A DNA stretch of 5,053 nt, from positions 17,944 through 22,996 of the forward strand of contig DJFP01000009.1 in assembly GCA_002432565.1 (NCBI GenBank), in the 5' to 3' direction. The translations under genes were made by a program, and so were the position numbers. This stretch comes from Flavobacteriales bacterium UBA5869 (GTDB taxonomy: Bacteria > Bacteroidota > Bacteroidia > Flavobacteriales_D > Crocinitomicaceae). This document shows, in pieces, positions 1-5,053 of the stretch. Position 1 is the first letter of the stretch; each line of letters begins with the position of its first letter. Below the pieces are notes generated by a model. The model was not told the DNA's origin and did not search any database. It saw nothing but the letters and a program-made list of their open reading frames with translations.

Positions 1-321
1 TTGGACGCTTTCCCGCGGGTAAAAAACTTCGACCTGGTCTTTAACTTTGGTTTTGATGCAGGGCGCATTTTACTGACAAACCCGGGTATGAAACAGCGAA
101 ATTTATACTTTGCCCCTAAGCTGTCCATTCAGCCTAAAGTGAAGATGGGGCCGGTAGCACTTTCCCTTGTTGCAGAATACGGGTACGACCTTACCAAAGA
201 CAAATGGCGGAAAACCTGGTTTGGTCCGGGGAATCAAAACAATTTAACACCCTATTCCAATAAAATAGGGGGACTTTCCGGGCTTTCCTGGTTTGTGACG
301 CTGGGTTATGTGATAAAGTAG
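1..321 (+). CDS. Probable outer-membrane beta-barrel protein, C-terminal fragment
   Basis: This is the 3' end of a gene that enters from the left edge; only the last 106 residues are visible. The TTG at base 1 happens to be a codon in frame and is not taken as the real start. The residues alternate hydrophobic and polar in short strands, for example FDLVFNFGFDAGRIL, FAPKLSIQPKVKMGPVALSLVAEYGYDL and a final LSWFVTLGYVIK. Tight polar turns separate them, and there is no long hydrophobic helix. This is the pattern of a transmembrane beta-barrel, and the aromatic-rich last strand fits the end of such a barrel, although it finishes on Lys rather than Phe. The protein would sit in the outer membrane; its cargo or partner cannot be told. 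The lipoprotein gene follows 72 bases downstream on the same strand, so the two may be co-transcribed. The family assignment is inferred from the strand pattern only. Confidence 0.6.
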   Translation: MDAFPRVKNFDLVFNFGFDAGRILLTNPGMKQRNLYFAPKLSIQPKVKMGPVALSLVAEYGYDLTKDKWRKTWFGPGNQNNLTPYSNKIGGLSGLSWFVTLGYVIK

Positions 322-393
322 GGAAAAGGCTCTTGTCACTCCCGAATTATTTTTCCATTTTTGATACCTAAACTTACGCATATGCATCGTGTG

Positions 394-1689
394 ATGAAAA
401 ACCTTTTCTACGTCCTCGCTCTGTTCCTTTTTAGTGCCTGTTCTTCCGAAAAAACCGACGAAGAGTTGCTGGAACAGGATCGAATTGCTTTAAATGAAAG
501 CCTGGTTTCCGGGAAAGTGATTCCTTACAAATTTGTAAAACTGATGGTTCGGGGTTACGCTTCTGAAGATACTACTTCTGCAAAATTCAAAGCATTTAAG
601 CGCGATTCCGATAAGTTAGTTCAAAAAATGCTGGAGCTCAACCACGCGGATGAATTGTCGGTAAAGGATTACTGGGCGATGTACCAGGTGTACGATCAAA
701 TGGATGAATTCGTGACGCAAACAGACGAAGATGAGTTCCCGGTAGTAGTAGATGCGTTCCGGAAATTTTGGGACGGAACGAAAAGTACCCATTATTTCAA
801 AGGAAAGGAAAAAGCAGCACAAGAAGCAAGGGAGCATGCTTTTCTGTCGGTATTGGCAATGGCAAGCAGCAGTTTGGGAAGTGATGTCGCATTGTATGAA
901 TGCGCAGAAACAGATGTGGAATTGCTCCCCGATTCGGAATTGAAAGGCCAGCTTCGTTTTGTAAGAGGGTTTGTTTTTATGCAAAAAGGATTTTACTATT
1001 TATCCGAAAACGAATATTCGAACAACCTGGAATGGCTCAAAAACAACAAGAACCTGGATTTGACTTATACCATCAATGCCTTGCAGCTTGGAAAATTCAA
1101 TAAGGAAGAGTCATACACGGCATTTCGGGCTATGAACCATTTGTACCGGGGCATAGACCGACTGATGATGGAACGGGAAATTGATCACGAACGTGCACTG
1201 GAGGATTTTGAGCAGGTTTTGAAAGATTGTAAAAAGTTGAAAATAGATAATGAAGCTGTTTGGGCCGTTGAAATATATGTTTACCTGGAGAAAGGGAAGA
1301 ATGATAAAGCAATTGCTTCACTCAATAAATTGAAGAAAAGTAAACTGCTCACAGCAGATGATAAAGCGCTTGTTGATGAATGCATCGGTTACCTGCAAAA
1401 AGACGATTCGGAAAGTGCTTTGAAAGAAGTTTATGACAAGGTTTTCATGTTGAAGATCGCAAGTTCATTCACCTATAACCGGATTAAAAACGTGGATACA
1501 AACAAATTACTGAAAAAGAGTAAAGTTCCGAACGCTTCCAAAATAGCTAATAAAACCAGAGTATTGGAAAACGCGGTTGAGCAGATTGACAGCTTTAGTA
1601 ACGGAGAAACATTGAAAGAAGCTGCGAAGAAAGCGGGCGAAGAGGGAGAAAGCCTGTTGGAAGAAGTAAAGGGATTGGTTGATTTTTAA
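394..1689 (+). CDS. Lipoprotein of unknown function, helical and possibly TPR-like
   Basis: The 431-residue product starts at ATG 394 with a very short signal: MKN, a hydrophobic core (LFYVLALFLF), then a lipobox ending in Cys16 (FSAC followed by SS). It should be exported, lipidated on Cys16 and anchored in a membrane, probably facing the periplasm or cell surface. ATG 382 is an alternative start that adds MHRV and keeps the signal. TTG 361 would put 11 extra residues before the signal and looks less likely. No clear ribosome-binding site separates these choices. The mature part is charged and almost entirely helical. A helix-turn-helix pair around residues 291-334 (AVEIYVYLEKGKNDKAIASL onward) resembles a TPR unit, and a Lys/Glu-rich helix ends the protein. 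I see no enzyme motif and do not recognise the family. It follows a probable barrel gene by 72 bases and ends just before a strong terminator, so it is the last gene of its transcript. Confidence 0.75.
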   Translation: MKNLFYVLALFLFSACSSEKTDEELLEQDRIALNESLVSGKVIPYKFVKLMVRGYASEDTTSAKFKAFKRDSDKLVQKMLELNHADELSVKDYWAMYQVYDQMDEFVTQTDEDEFPVVVDAFRKFWDGTKSTHYFKGKEKAAQEAREHAFLSVLAMASSSLGSDVALYECAETDVELLPDSELKGQLRFVRGFVFMQKGFYYLSENEYSNNLEWLKNNKNLDLTYTINALQLGKFNKEESYTAFRAMNHLYRGIDRLMMEREIDHERALEDFEQVLKDCKKLKIDNEAVWAVEIYVYLEKGKNDKAIASLNKLKKSKLLTADDKALVDECIGYLQKDDSESALKEVYDKVFMLKIASSFTYNRIKNVDTNKLLKKSKVPNASKIANKTRVLENAVEQIDSFSNGETLKEAAKKAGEEGESLLEEVKGLVDF

Positions 1690-1704
1690 AATACATAAAA
1701 AGTA

Positions 1705-1741
1705 AAAAAGCGAATTACGGAAGTAGTTCGCTTTTTCTTTT
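1705..1741 (+). terminator. Rho-independent terminator after the lipoprotein gene
   Basis: A 14-bp stem (1705-1718 with 1723-1736) closes on a GGAA tetraloop of the stable GNRA type (1719-1722). The outer ten pairs, AAAAAGCGAA with TTCGCTTTTT, are perfect. The stem runs into a T-rich tail (TTTTTCTTTT, 1732-1741). It begins 16 bases after the lipoprotein stop codon. One inner pair is T-G (1715/1726), which is a G-U wobble on the + strand but an A-C mismatch on the minus strand, so + is the better direction. The A-tract on the left may still let it stop the convergent ATPase transcript, which ends at 1801. Confidence 0.8.
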
Positions 1742-1746
1742 GTGGA
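1730..1746. repeat. 17-bp direct repeat, copy 1, left of the ATPase
   Basis: GCTTTTTCTTTTGTGGA is identical to bases 3506-3522, and the match continues for three more bases with one change (GAA here, AAA there). It starts in the right arm of the terminator stem. Read on the minus strand, its end is TTCTCCA, which resembles the 3' end of a tRNA-Ala acceptor strand plus discriminator. The next 50 bases to 1800 do not fold as a tRNA. Confidence 0.5.
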
Positions 1747-1800
1747 GAAGGGCGAACGGAAATGGAACCAGAAAATCTTCGATGCCAACGGATAAATTAA

Positions 1801-3270
1801 CTAGCGAAAGAATCCCATCTGTAATCCTAAAACTATGTTTTTACCCACAGTATACGAATAGAGGCTTGCCGGAATAAATTCGTATTCTGTATTATTTATG
1901 TTTTGGAAGTTACTAATATCAATAGTAGTTATTACTGCTCGTCTCAAATGATGCTTTCCACAAAACATTCGAACGTTTTTCAATTCTGAAGGATTTTTCG
2001 CAAACCGGTTTGACCATTTAATCTCAATACACCAATCTGGTTTTTGTCTAAGGTTCAATTTAACAATATCAATTTCTCCGCTTCCCCATCTTGCATAGTA
2101 AAGAGGGAGATTTGGGCTATGCTGCCATTGTGCAAAAATGGCAGTTTCAACCATATTTCCAATAAAATCGTCAGAGCTGGTTATTGGAGAAAATAAAGCA
2201 CTTCTTAAAGAAGGATTTGTAAGATATACTTTAAAGAAATTAGCTCTGGTAAATTTTTTACCGTTTTGATCTATTCTGTGTATAATCTTAATAAGAAACG
2301 CTGCCTCTAAATATGTGAGATACTTTTTTATTGTATTTTTTGCAACCCCTGAATTCTGAGAAATCTCATCCAAAGACATTTCGTTCCCAGAGTTATAAGC
2401 TATATAAGTGAACAAGGAGTTCAATTCTTGAATATCACTGATTCCGTATAGACTGGGAAGATCTCGCATTAATACTTTATCAATAATATCATTGCGAATA
2501 TACCTTCCTGGATCAGATTGTATGACTTTTGATAAAGACAATTCCGGATATCCCCCGTAATTAATATAATCAATAAACTTTTCATTCAGTTTTTTTATAT
2601 CCTGTGGACGATAACTAAGGACCATTTCCTCATATGCATCATCTTCTTCTAATCTGTCTTCAATTAACTTCTTTTTCTCAACTATCTCTATCAAATGGTG
2701 ATTATCCGTAAGTGACAGAAATTCATGAAATGTCAGTGGTGGGAGAATAAATTCTGTAAAACGACCTGCTCCAGATTCTTGACTTTTAAGTTTTAATGCT
2801 GCAGCGGCAGATCCAGATACAATGAACTTAATATGATGATAAGAGTCTACTAATGATTTTAGATGTAGTTCCCAGTCCTTCAAATATTGTATTTCATCAA
2901 AATAAATAAATAACTCGTCAGAAGTTGAAAGGCCTTGAATTTTTAGATATAAGCTTACCAGCTCTTCAAGTGCCATACCATTATACAAAGGGGTTTCAAT
3001 CGATAAATAACAGACTTTCTCTTTGTCAATTCCCGTTTCCAAAAGTTCATCAATTGAATGATATAATAAAACTGTTTTACCCACCCTTCTAGGTCCCATA
3101 AGTACAAGAGAGCGTTTTATTTCTCGTTCTATAATTAAAGGAAATAATAGCTCAAAATACTCACGACGTTTCATGCTTTTATAATATACATCGATAGTTC
3201 CTGATTCCCACCAGGGATTCTCAAATTTCATTCTATCGATAATCTGTTCTTTAGAGAATTTAATAGCCAT
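1801..3270 (-). CDS. AAA_14/DUF4143 family ATPase
   Basis: This 489-residue protein has the layout of the large AAA_14 plus DUF4143 family of prokaryotic ATPases. Walker A is GPRRVGKT (residues 59-66), Walker B is LFIYFDE (120-126), and a sensor-like FIVSGSAA lies at 149-156. An arginine at 170 in GAGRFTEF sits where the family has its conserved Gly-Arg, followed by the typical PPLTFHEFL. A winged-helix-like segment at about 298-328 (SLDEISQNSGVAKNTIKKYL) follows. The DUF4143 tail carries GEIDIV (398-403) and CIEIKWS (414-420), an E/D...ExK pattern like the PD-(D/E)xK nuclease fold. All ATP-site residues are present and length is normal for the family, so the gene looks intact. The physiological role of the family is not established; ATP-dependent action on DNA or protein is inferred from the folds. 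ATG 3270 starts the protein 27 bases below a good promoter. Four lines inside the gene (2281-2520) are 33% GC, against about 43% in the patatin gene, which suggests transfer. It is a single-gene unit. Confidence 0.85.
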   Translation of the reverse strand: MAIKFSKEQIIDRMKFENPWWESGTIDVYYKSMKRREYFELLFPLIIEREIKRSLVLMGPRRVGKTVLLYHSIDELLETGIDKEKVCYLSIETPLYNGMALEELVSLYLKIQGLSTSDELFIYFDEIQYLKDWELHLKSLVDSYHHIKFIVSGSAAAALKLKSQESGAGRFTEFILPPLTFHEFLSLTDNHHLIEIVEKKKLIEDRLEEDDAYEEMVLSYRPQDIKKLNEKFIDYINYGGYPELSLSKVIQSDPGRYIRNDIIDKVLMRDLPSLYGISDIQELNSLFTYIAYNSGNEMSLDEISQNSGVAKNTIKKYLTYLEAAFLIKIIHRIDQNGKKFTRANFFKVYLTNPSLRSALFSPITSSDDFIGNMVETAIFAQWQHSPNLPLYYARWGSGEIDIVKLNLRQKPDWCIEIKWSNRFAKNPSELKNVRMFCGKHHLRRAVITTIDISNFQNINNTEYEFIPASLYSYTVGKNIVLGLQMGFFR

Positions 3271-3296
3271 ATAAGATCACGCTTTTGATTCTAAAC

Positions 3297-3327
3297 CAAA
3301 TATACAAAAGATTTTAAGATTAACCAA
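3297..3327 (-). promoter_or_regulatory. Promoter of the ATPase gene
   Basis: Read on the minus strand, TTG (3327-3325) is followed after 20 bases by TATATTTG (3304-3297). This matches the Bacteroidetes sigma factor consensus, TTG at -33 and TAnnTTTG at -7. Transcription would begin near 3290, giving a leader of about 20 bases before ATG 3270 without a Shine-Dalgarno sequence, which is usual for the phylum. Confidence 0.65.
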
Positions 3328-3348
3328 TTGATCTTAAAATGTTTTGTA
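3303..3348. promoter_or_regulatory. Long palindrome over the ATPase promoter, candidate operator
   Basis: Two 18-base arms, TACAAAAGATTTTAAGAT (3303-3320) and ATCTTAAAATGTTTTGTA (3331-3348), are inverted copies with one mismatch (3310/3341), separated by 10 bases. The centre falls on the -33 TTG of the ATPase promoter, and the left arm overlaps the -7 element. It lies upstream of the predicted start of transcription, so it should act as DNA, for example as a binding site for a dimeric repressor, and not as an RNA leader hairpin. A further CTTTTG at 3282-3287 forms an inverted pair with the CAAAAG at 3305-3310. Which protein binds it is unknown; the ATPase itself has a winged-helix-like segment, so autoregulation is possible. 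Confidence 0.55.
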
Positions 3349-3374
3349 GACCTTTTTGGACATTGTTATATTTA
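3344..3374 (+). promoter_or_regulatory. Possible divergent promoter on the + strand
   Basis: TTG (3344-3346) is followed after 20 bases by TATATTTA (3367-3374). This has the same spacing as the ATPase promoter and differs from TAnnTTTG only in the last base. The TTG lies in the right arm of the palindrome. Such sites arise by chance in AT-rich DNA, so this is tentative. Confidence 0.3.
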
Positions 3375-3380
3375 GATTAA

Positions 3381-3517
3381 CTCAGATTTATCCTAATACC
3401 CAACTTTTAGGATTCACTCAAGATAAGCCTGATAAAATGAAAAACAAGTCAGTCGCGGCTGAGAGAATGACATACAAAAGGAAAGTCCTGGCATTTATCG
3501 TCAGGGCTTTTTCTTTT
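3381..3517 (+). ncRNA. Candidate small RNA between divergent promoter and terminator
   Basis: A transcript starting about seven bases after the TATATTTA element at 3367-3374 would end at the terminator at 3482-3517, giving an RNA of about 135 bases. It would carry a 5' hairpin with a 7-bp stem (ATCCTAA 3390-3396 and TTAGGAT 3407-3413, 10-base loop), then a mostly open, A-rich middle, then the terminator hairpin. I find no convincing ORF contained in it: the ATG at 3437 opens a frame that runs through the terminator. The terminator is the strongest part of the case, because it folds better on this strand and no gene on this strand lies before it. The RNA has no recognised family. Confidence 0.22.
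3482..3517 (+). terminator. Rho-independent terminator in the ATPase-patatin gap
   Basis: An 11-bp stem pairs 3482-3492 (AAAGTCCTGGC) with 3500-3510 (GTCAGGGCTTT), with two G-T pairs and a 7-base loop. A T-rich tail, TTTTTCTTTT, runs to 3517. The T-G pair at 3486/3506 becomes an A-C mismatch on the minus strand, and the tail there (CTTTCCTTTT) is poorer, so the + direction is favoured. No + strand gene precedes it apart from the candidate small RNA. It also lies directly after the 3' end of the minus-strand tRNA remnant and may have been that tRNA's terminator. Confidence 0.6.
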
Positions 3518-3522
3518 GTGGA
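3506..3522. repeat. 17-bp direct repeat, copy 2, right of the ATPase
   Basis: This is the second copy of the repeat at 1730-1746, in the same orientation. Here it spans the terminator T-tract and the last bases of the tRNA-Ala remnant. The two copies are 1,776 bp apart and enclose only the ATPase gene and its regulatory region. Low-complexity T-rich sequence accounts for much of the match, so common origin is not certain. Confidence 0.5.
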
Positions 3523-3582
3523 AAATATCGGACTCGAACCGATCACCTCAACACTGCCAGCATTGCGTTCTAGCCATTTCGC
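3519..3582 (-). pseudogene. 3' remnant of a tRNA-Ala(GGC) gene
   Basis: Read on the minus strand, the 3' two-thirds of a tRNA is clear. There is an anticodon arm CAATG-CTGGCAG-TGTTG (3565-3549) with anticodon GGC, a 5-base variable loop, and a perfect T arm ATCGG-TTCGAGT-CCGAT (3543-3527). The 3' acceptor strand ATTTTCC and discriminator A end at 3519. The base at acceptor position 70 is T, as expected for the G3-U70 pair that marks alanine tRNAs, and CCA is not encoded. The D loop GGCTAGA is still visible, but the D stem has lost its pairing. In place of a GGAAAAT-like 5' acceptor strand there is a run of eight Ts and unrelated sequence. The molecule could not fold into a working tRNA. A 3' tRNA fragment of this kind is what integration into a tRNA gene leaves behind; simple decay is the alternative. 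Confidence 0.65.
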
Positions 3583-3627
3583 AAAAAAAATGATGGTTTT
3601 AATTTCAATCAGAAGTGTTTGTTTCGC

Positions 3628-4803
3628 TTAACTTTCGAAATTGTCCAACCAGTCAGGATCACTCATTTGTTCTTTAATGCGGTCAATTTTTCCAAAGGCA
3701 GTGACTAAAAGTTCTTTTTTGTTCTCATCTACAAGGTCTTTCTTGAATTTTCCGCCTTTCGGATCATTCATGATGTATTCTACAACTGCCTCTCCGATTG
3801 CCTTCATCAGGTCGAATTTAGACACATCATCCAATTCGATCCCTTTCAGGTCTTCGTTTTTTAATTCACTCAGCCAATCAGCTTCCATGTTTAATTGAGA
3901 AATGTTTTTATCCGGGATTTTTTCCAGTGTGTTTTCGTCCAGTGAAATTTGAAATCTTCTGAAATCAAGTTCAGGAATGATCTCGGAGCGAATGAGGTTG
4001 CTTTGCATCTTACTGGCATCCTGGCTTGATTCCCGCATCACCACATCCAGCCAGAACAAAACATCAGGTCCGTCCGGGTTCTTGATACCTTTTGGTTCAA
4101 TGAACTCAATGGTTGTTCCGGTACCAAAACTAAAAACACAAAGTTTGGAAAGATCGTATTTCTTTTCGGGGCCGTAATAGACGGCTTCCATAATTGCGGA
4201 TAGAGTAGGGTTGTTGTAAGTCGTTGTACCACCGTCAACAAATCGCTCAAGAGGTGAGAAATAAGTGGGTGCCGACATGGTTGCTTCCATAACAGCCCGT
4301 AATAACACATCTTTATATGTTCCGGAGTATTCTCCTTCATCACAGAAACAGGTAAAGAAAGTTTCTTCACCGGCCGCAACATCTTTCGCTGTGATCAAAA
4401 GGTCCGTATCCGTTTTTGCACACACATCTTTCAATGTGGTATTGCCCAGGATATCAGAAAGGGCTTGGCGATAGTTTATCTTATCGTATAAGGGCGGATT
4501 TAATTTTCTGTTCGCGAGGATTCCTCTTCGCTTAAAGACTTTTGTAACGAGCCTGATATATAAATCTTCGATTTCCACAGCACTTTTCCCGGAAGCTATA
4601 AGTCCGGCAATGATGCCGCCTGTTGAAGTACCCGATACCATGTCAAAAAGTTCGTGACAGGGAATTCCGGCGATTTCCTCTACTTTTTTCAACAATTGTA
4701 AGGTGAAAATTCCACGGATTCCTCCACCATCGAGGCAAAGAATGGTTTTTCTATTCGGATCAATGCCTAATGCTTTGAAAGCTTTTTTTCGGGAATCGTT
4801 CAT
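3628..4803 (-). CDS. Patatin-like phospholipase / acyl hydrolase
   Basis: This is a 391-residue serine hydrolase of the patatin family (Ser-Asp dyad), expected to remove acyl chains from membrane phospholipids or other lipids. Seen in order are the oxyanion-hole loop DGGGIRG (residues 25-31), the nucleophile elbow GTSTGG with Ser60 (58-63), the SAPTYFSP block (177-184), and the catalytic Asp190 in VDGG followed by the usual NNP. A strand FSFGTGT (224-230) matches the LGTG element of the family. The catalytic set is complete. There is no signal peptide or membrane segment, so it is probably cytosolic. About 140 further residues after the core, charged and helical, are unassigned. ATG 4803 is chosen because the core begins about 20 residues later. 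The frame stays open to 4920, but that stretch is an AT-rich leader giving low-quality sequence. A weak -7-like TATATTTA lies at 4832-4825 with no TTG at the right distance. It follows the arsenite transporter gene on the same strand with a 118-base gap. The substrate cannot be told from sequence. Confidence 0.9.
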   Translation of the reverse strand: MNDSRKKAFKALGIDPNRKTILCLDGGGIRGIFTLQLLKKVEEIAGIPCHELFDMVSGTSTGGIIAGLIASGKSAVEIEDLYIRLVTKVFKRRGILANRKLNPPLYDKINYRQALSDILGNTTLKDVCAKTDTDLLITAKDVAAGEETFFTCFCDEGEYSGTYKDVLLRAVMEATMSAPTYFSPLERFVDGGTTTYNNPTLSAIMEAVYYGPEKKYDLSKLCVFSFGTGTTIEFIEPKGIKNPDGPDVLFWLDVVMRESSQDASKMQSNLIRSEIIPELDFRRFQISLDENTLEKIPDKNISQLNMEADWLSELKNEDLKGIELDDVSKFDLMKAIGEAVVEYIMNDPKGGKFKKDLVDENKKELLVTAFGKIDRIKEQMSDPDWLDNFES

Positions 4804-4921
4804 AGGGTTTAAGTTATTTGGTTGTAAATATATAAAAATCGGGTTCTTTTTATCGGAAGGTGAAATAAAACTTCCGTGAAACCTGTTTTGCAAGTCCAAA
4901 TGGTTCTTTTGGTTGCACAAG

Positions 4922-5053
4922 TTAGGCTTTGTGGTACAGTTTCTTCTTCAGCCAGAATGCAATCCGTACCATGATAATCAAAGCAGGAACTTCCACCAAC
5001 GGTCCGATAACTCCTGCAAAAGCCTGGCCTGAATTAATCCCGAAAACACCGAT
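4922..5053 (-). CDS. arsB: ACR3-type arsenite efflux transporter, C-terminal fragment
   Basis: The last 43 codons of a gene entering from the right edge are read on the minus strand and stop at TAA 4924-4922. They encode [20 protein letters not shown], then [22 protein letters not shown]. The GINSG...[12 protein letters not shown] segment is the well-conserved C-terminal signature of ACR3 transporters, which export arsenite across the inner membrane using the proton motive force. What is visible is the loop and last membrane helix, followed by a Lys-rich cytoplasmic tail, as expected. The family is usually about 350 residues, so some 300 are off the window. Other arsenic genes (arsR, arsC, arsM) would be expected further right. 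The symbol arsB is used for this family in many annotations, though it is not related to the E. coli ArsB fold. It is too short for most automatic ORF calling but the match is clear. Confidence 0.87.
   Translation of the reverse strand: MGVFGINSGQAFAGVIGPLVEVPALIIMVRIAFWLKKKLYHKA

Larger units (their letters stand above)
3271..3627. other. Non-coding gap between the ATPase and patatin genes
   Basis: This 357-base stretch carries no convincing protein gene. In order it holds the ATPase leader and promoter, the palindrome, a possible divergent promoter, a small hairpin at 3390-3413, a terminator and the tRNA-Ala remnant. The last 45 bases (3583-3627), downstream of the patatin stop on the minus strand, hold a run of eight Ts in that direction (3590-3583) but no hairpin before it, so no clear terminator for the patatin gene was found. 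Confidence 0.7.

Noticed and set aside
322..356. GGAAAA/TTTTCC inverted repeat after the barrel gene as a terminator
   Set aside because: The stem has only six mostly A-T pairs with a loop of over 20 bases, so it is not a credible hairpin; read-through into the lipoprotein is plausible.
361..393. TTG 361 as the start of the lipoprotein
   Set aside because: It would place IPKLTHMHRV before the signal sequence; starting at ATG 394 gives a normal lipoprotein signal with Cys16. ATG 382 remains possible.
616..984. 122-codon minus-strand frame inside the lipoprotein gene
   Set aside because: It is fully antisense to a gene with a clear signal peptide and regular coding character, and the Cys/Phe-rich product matches no family.
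1742..1800. A second tRNA remnant beside repeat copy 1
   Set aside because: Only the TTCTCCA end and a GGTTCCATTTCC string resemble a tRNA. The T stem does not pair and no anticodon arm can be drawn.
3356..3631. Open frame of 91 codons on the + strand in the ATPase-patatin gap
   Set aside because: It runs through a terminator hairpin and then antisense through the tRNA-Ala remnant. Its ENIGLEPITS segment is the familiar false peptide produced by translating the complement of a tRNA T arm, and the whole has no protein-like character.
3628..4803. Patatin as the phospholipase effector of a CBASS anti-phage system (CapV type)
   Set aside because: The catalytic motifs alone are shared by many bacterial patatins. 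No cyclic-nucleotide synthase (CD-NTase) or accessory gene lies next to it; its neighbours are an arsenite exporter and a tRNA remnant.
4804..4920. 39-codon N-terminal extension of the patatin gene
   Set aside because: The frame is open, but the added peptide lies before the normal start of the family core and is encoded by an AT-rich leader. ATG 4803 gives a standard N-terminus.

Overview
The window looks like chromosomal DNA of a Bacteroidota bacterium, most likely of the flavobacterial side. The reasons are a Bacteroidetes-type promoter (TTG, 20 bp, TATATTTG), no clear Shine-Dalgarno sequences, a short-signal lipoprotein with a Bacteroidetes-style lipobox, and beta-barrel and DUF4143-ATPase families common in that phylum. 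No species can be named from the sequence alone.

Layout, left to right. Bases 1-321 (+) are the 3' end of a probable outer-membrane beta-barrel gene. It is followed on the same strand by a lipoprotein of unknown function (394-1689), which ends at a strong hairpin terminator (1705-1741). The next gene converges on that terminator from the minus strand: an AAA_14/DUF4143 ATPase (1801-3270). It is visibly more AT-rich than its neighbours (33% GC in 2281-2520, against 43% in four sampled lines of the patatin gene). Further right on the minus strand are a patatin-like phospholipase/acyl hydrolase (3628-4803) and the last 43 codons of an ACR3-type arsenite efflux transporter (4922-5053).

The 357-base gap between the ATPase and the patatin gene (3271-3627) is the most structured part of the window. 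It holds a promoter for the ATPase and a long inverted repeat (two 18-base arms) centred on the -33 element of that promoter. It also holds a possible divergent promoter, a second rho-independent terminator that folds best on the + strand, and the 3' two-thirds of a tRNA-Ala(GGC) gene whose 5' acceptor strand is gone. A 17-bp direct repeat, made of the terminator T-tract plus the tRNA 3' end, occurs on both sides of the ATPase (1730-1746 and 3506-3522). With the base-composition difference, this suggests that the ATPase segment was acquired, although no integrase or transposase is present.

The genes do not form one obvious pathway. The barrel and lipoprotein may be co-transcribed envelope genes. 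The patatin follows the arsenite exporter on the same strand but 118 bp away. The ATPase appears to be a single-gene unit with its own promoter and operator. I found no complete new multi-gene system. The best leads are the palindromic regulatory region, the possible small RNA beside it, and the tRNA remnant and repeat flanking the ATPase.
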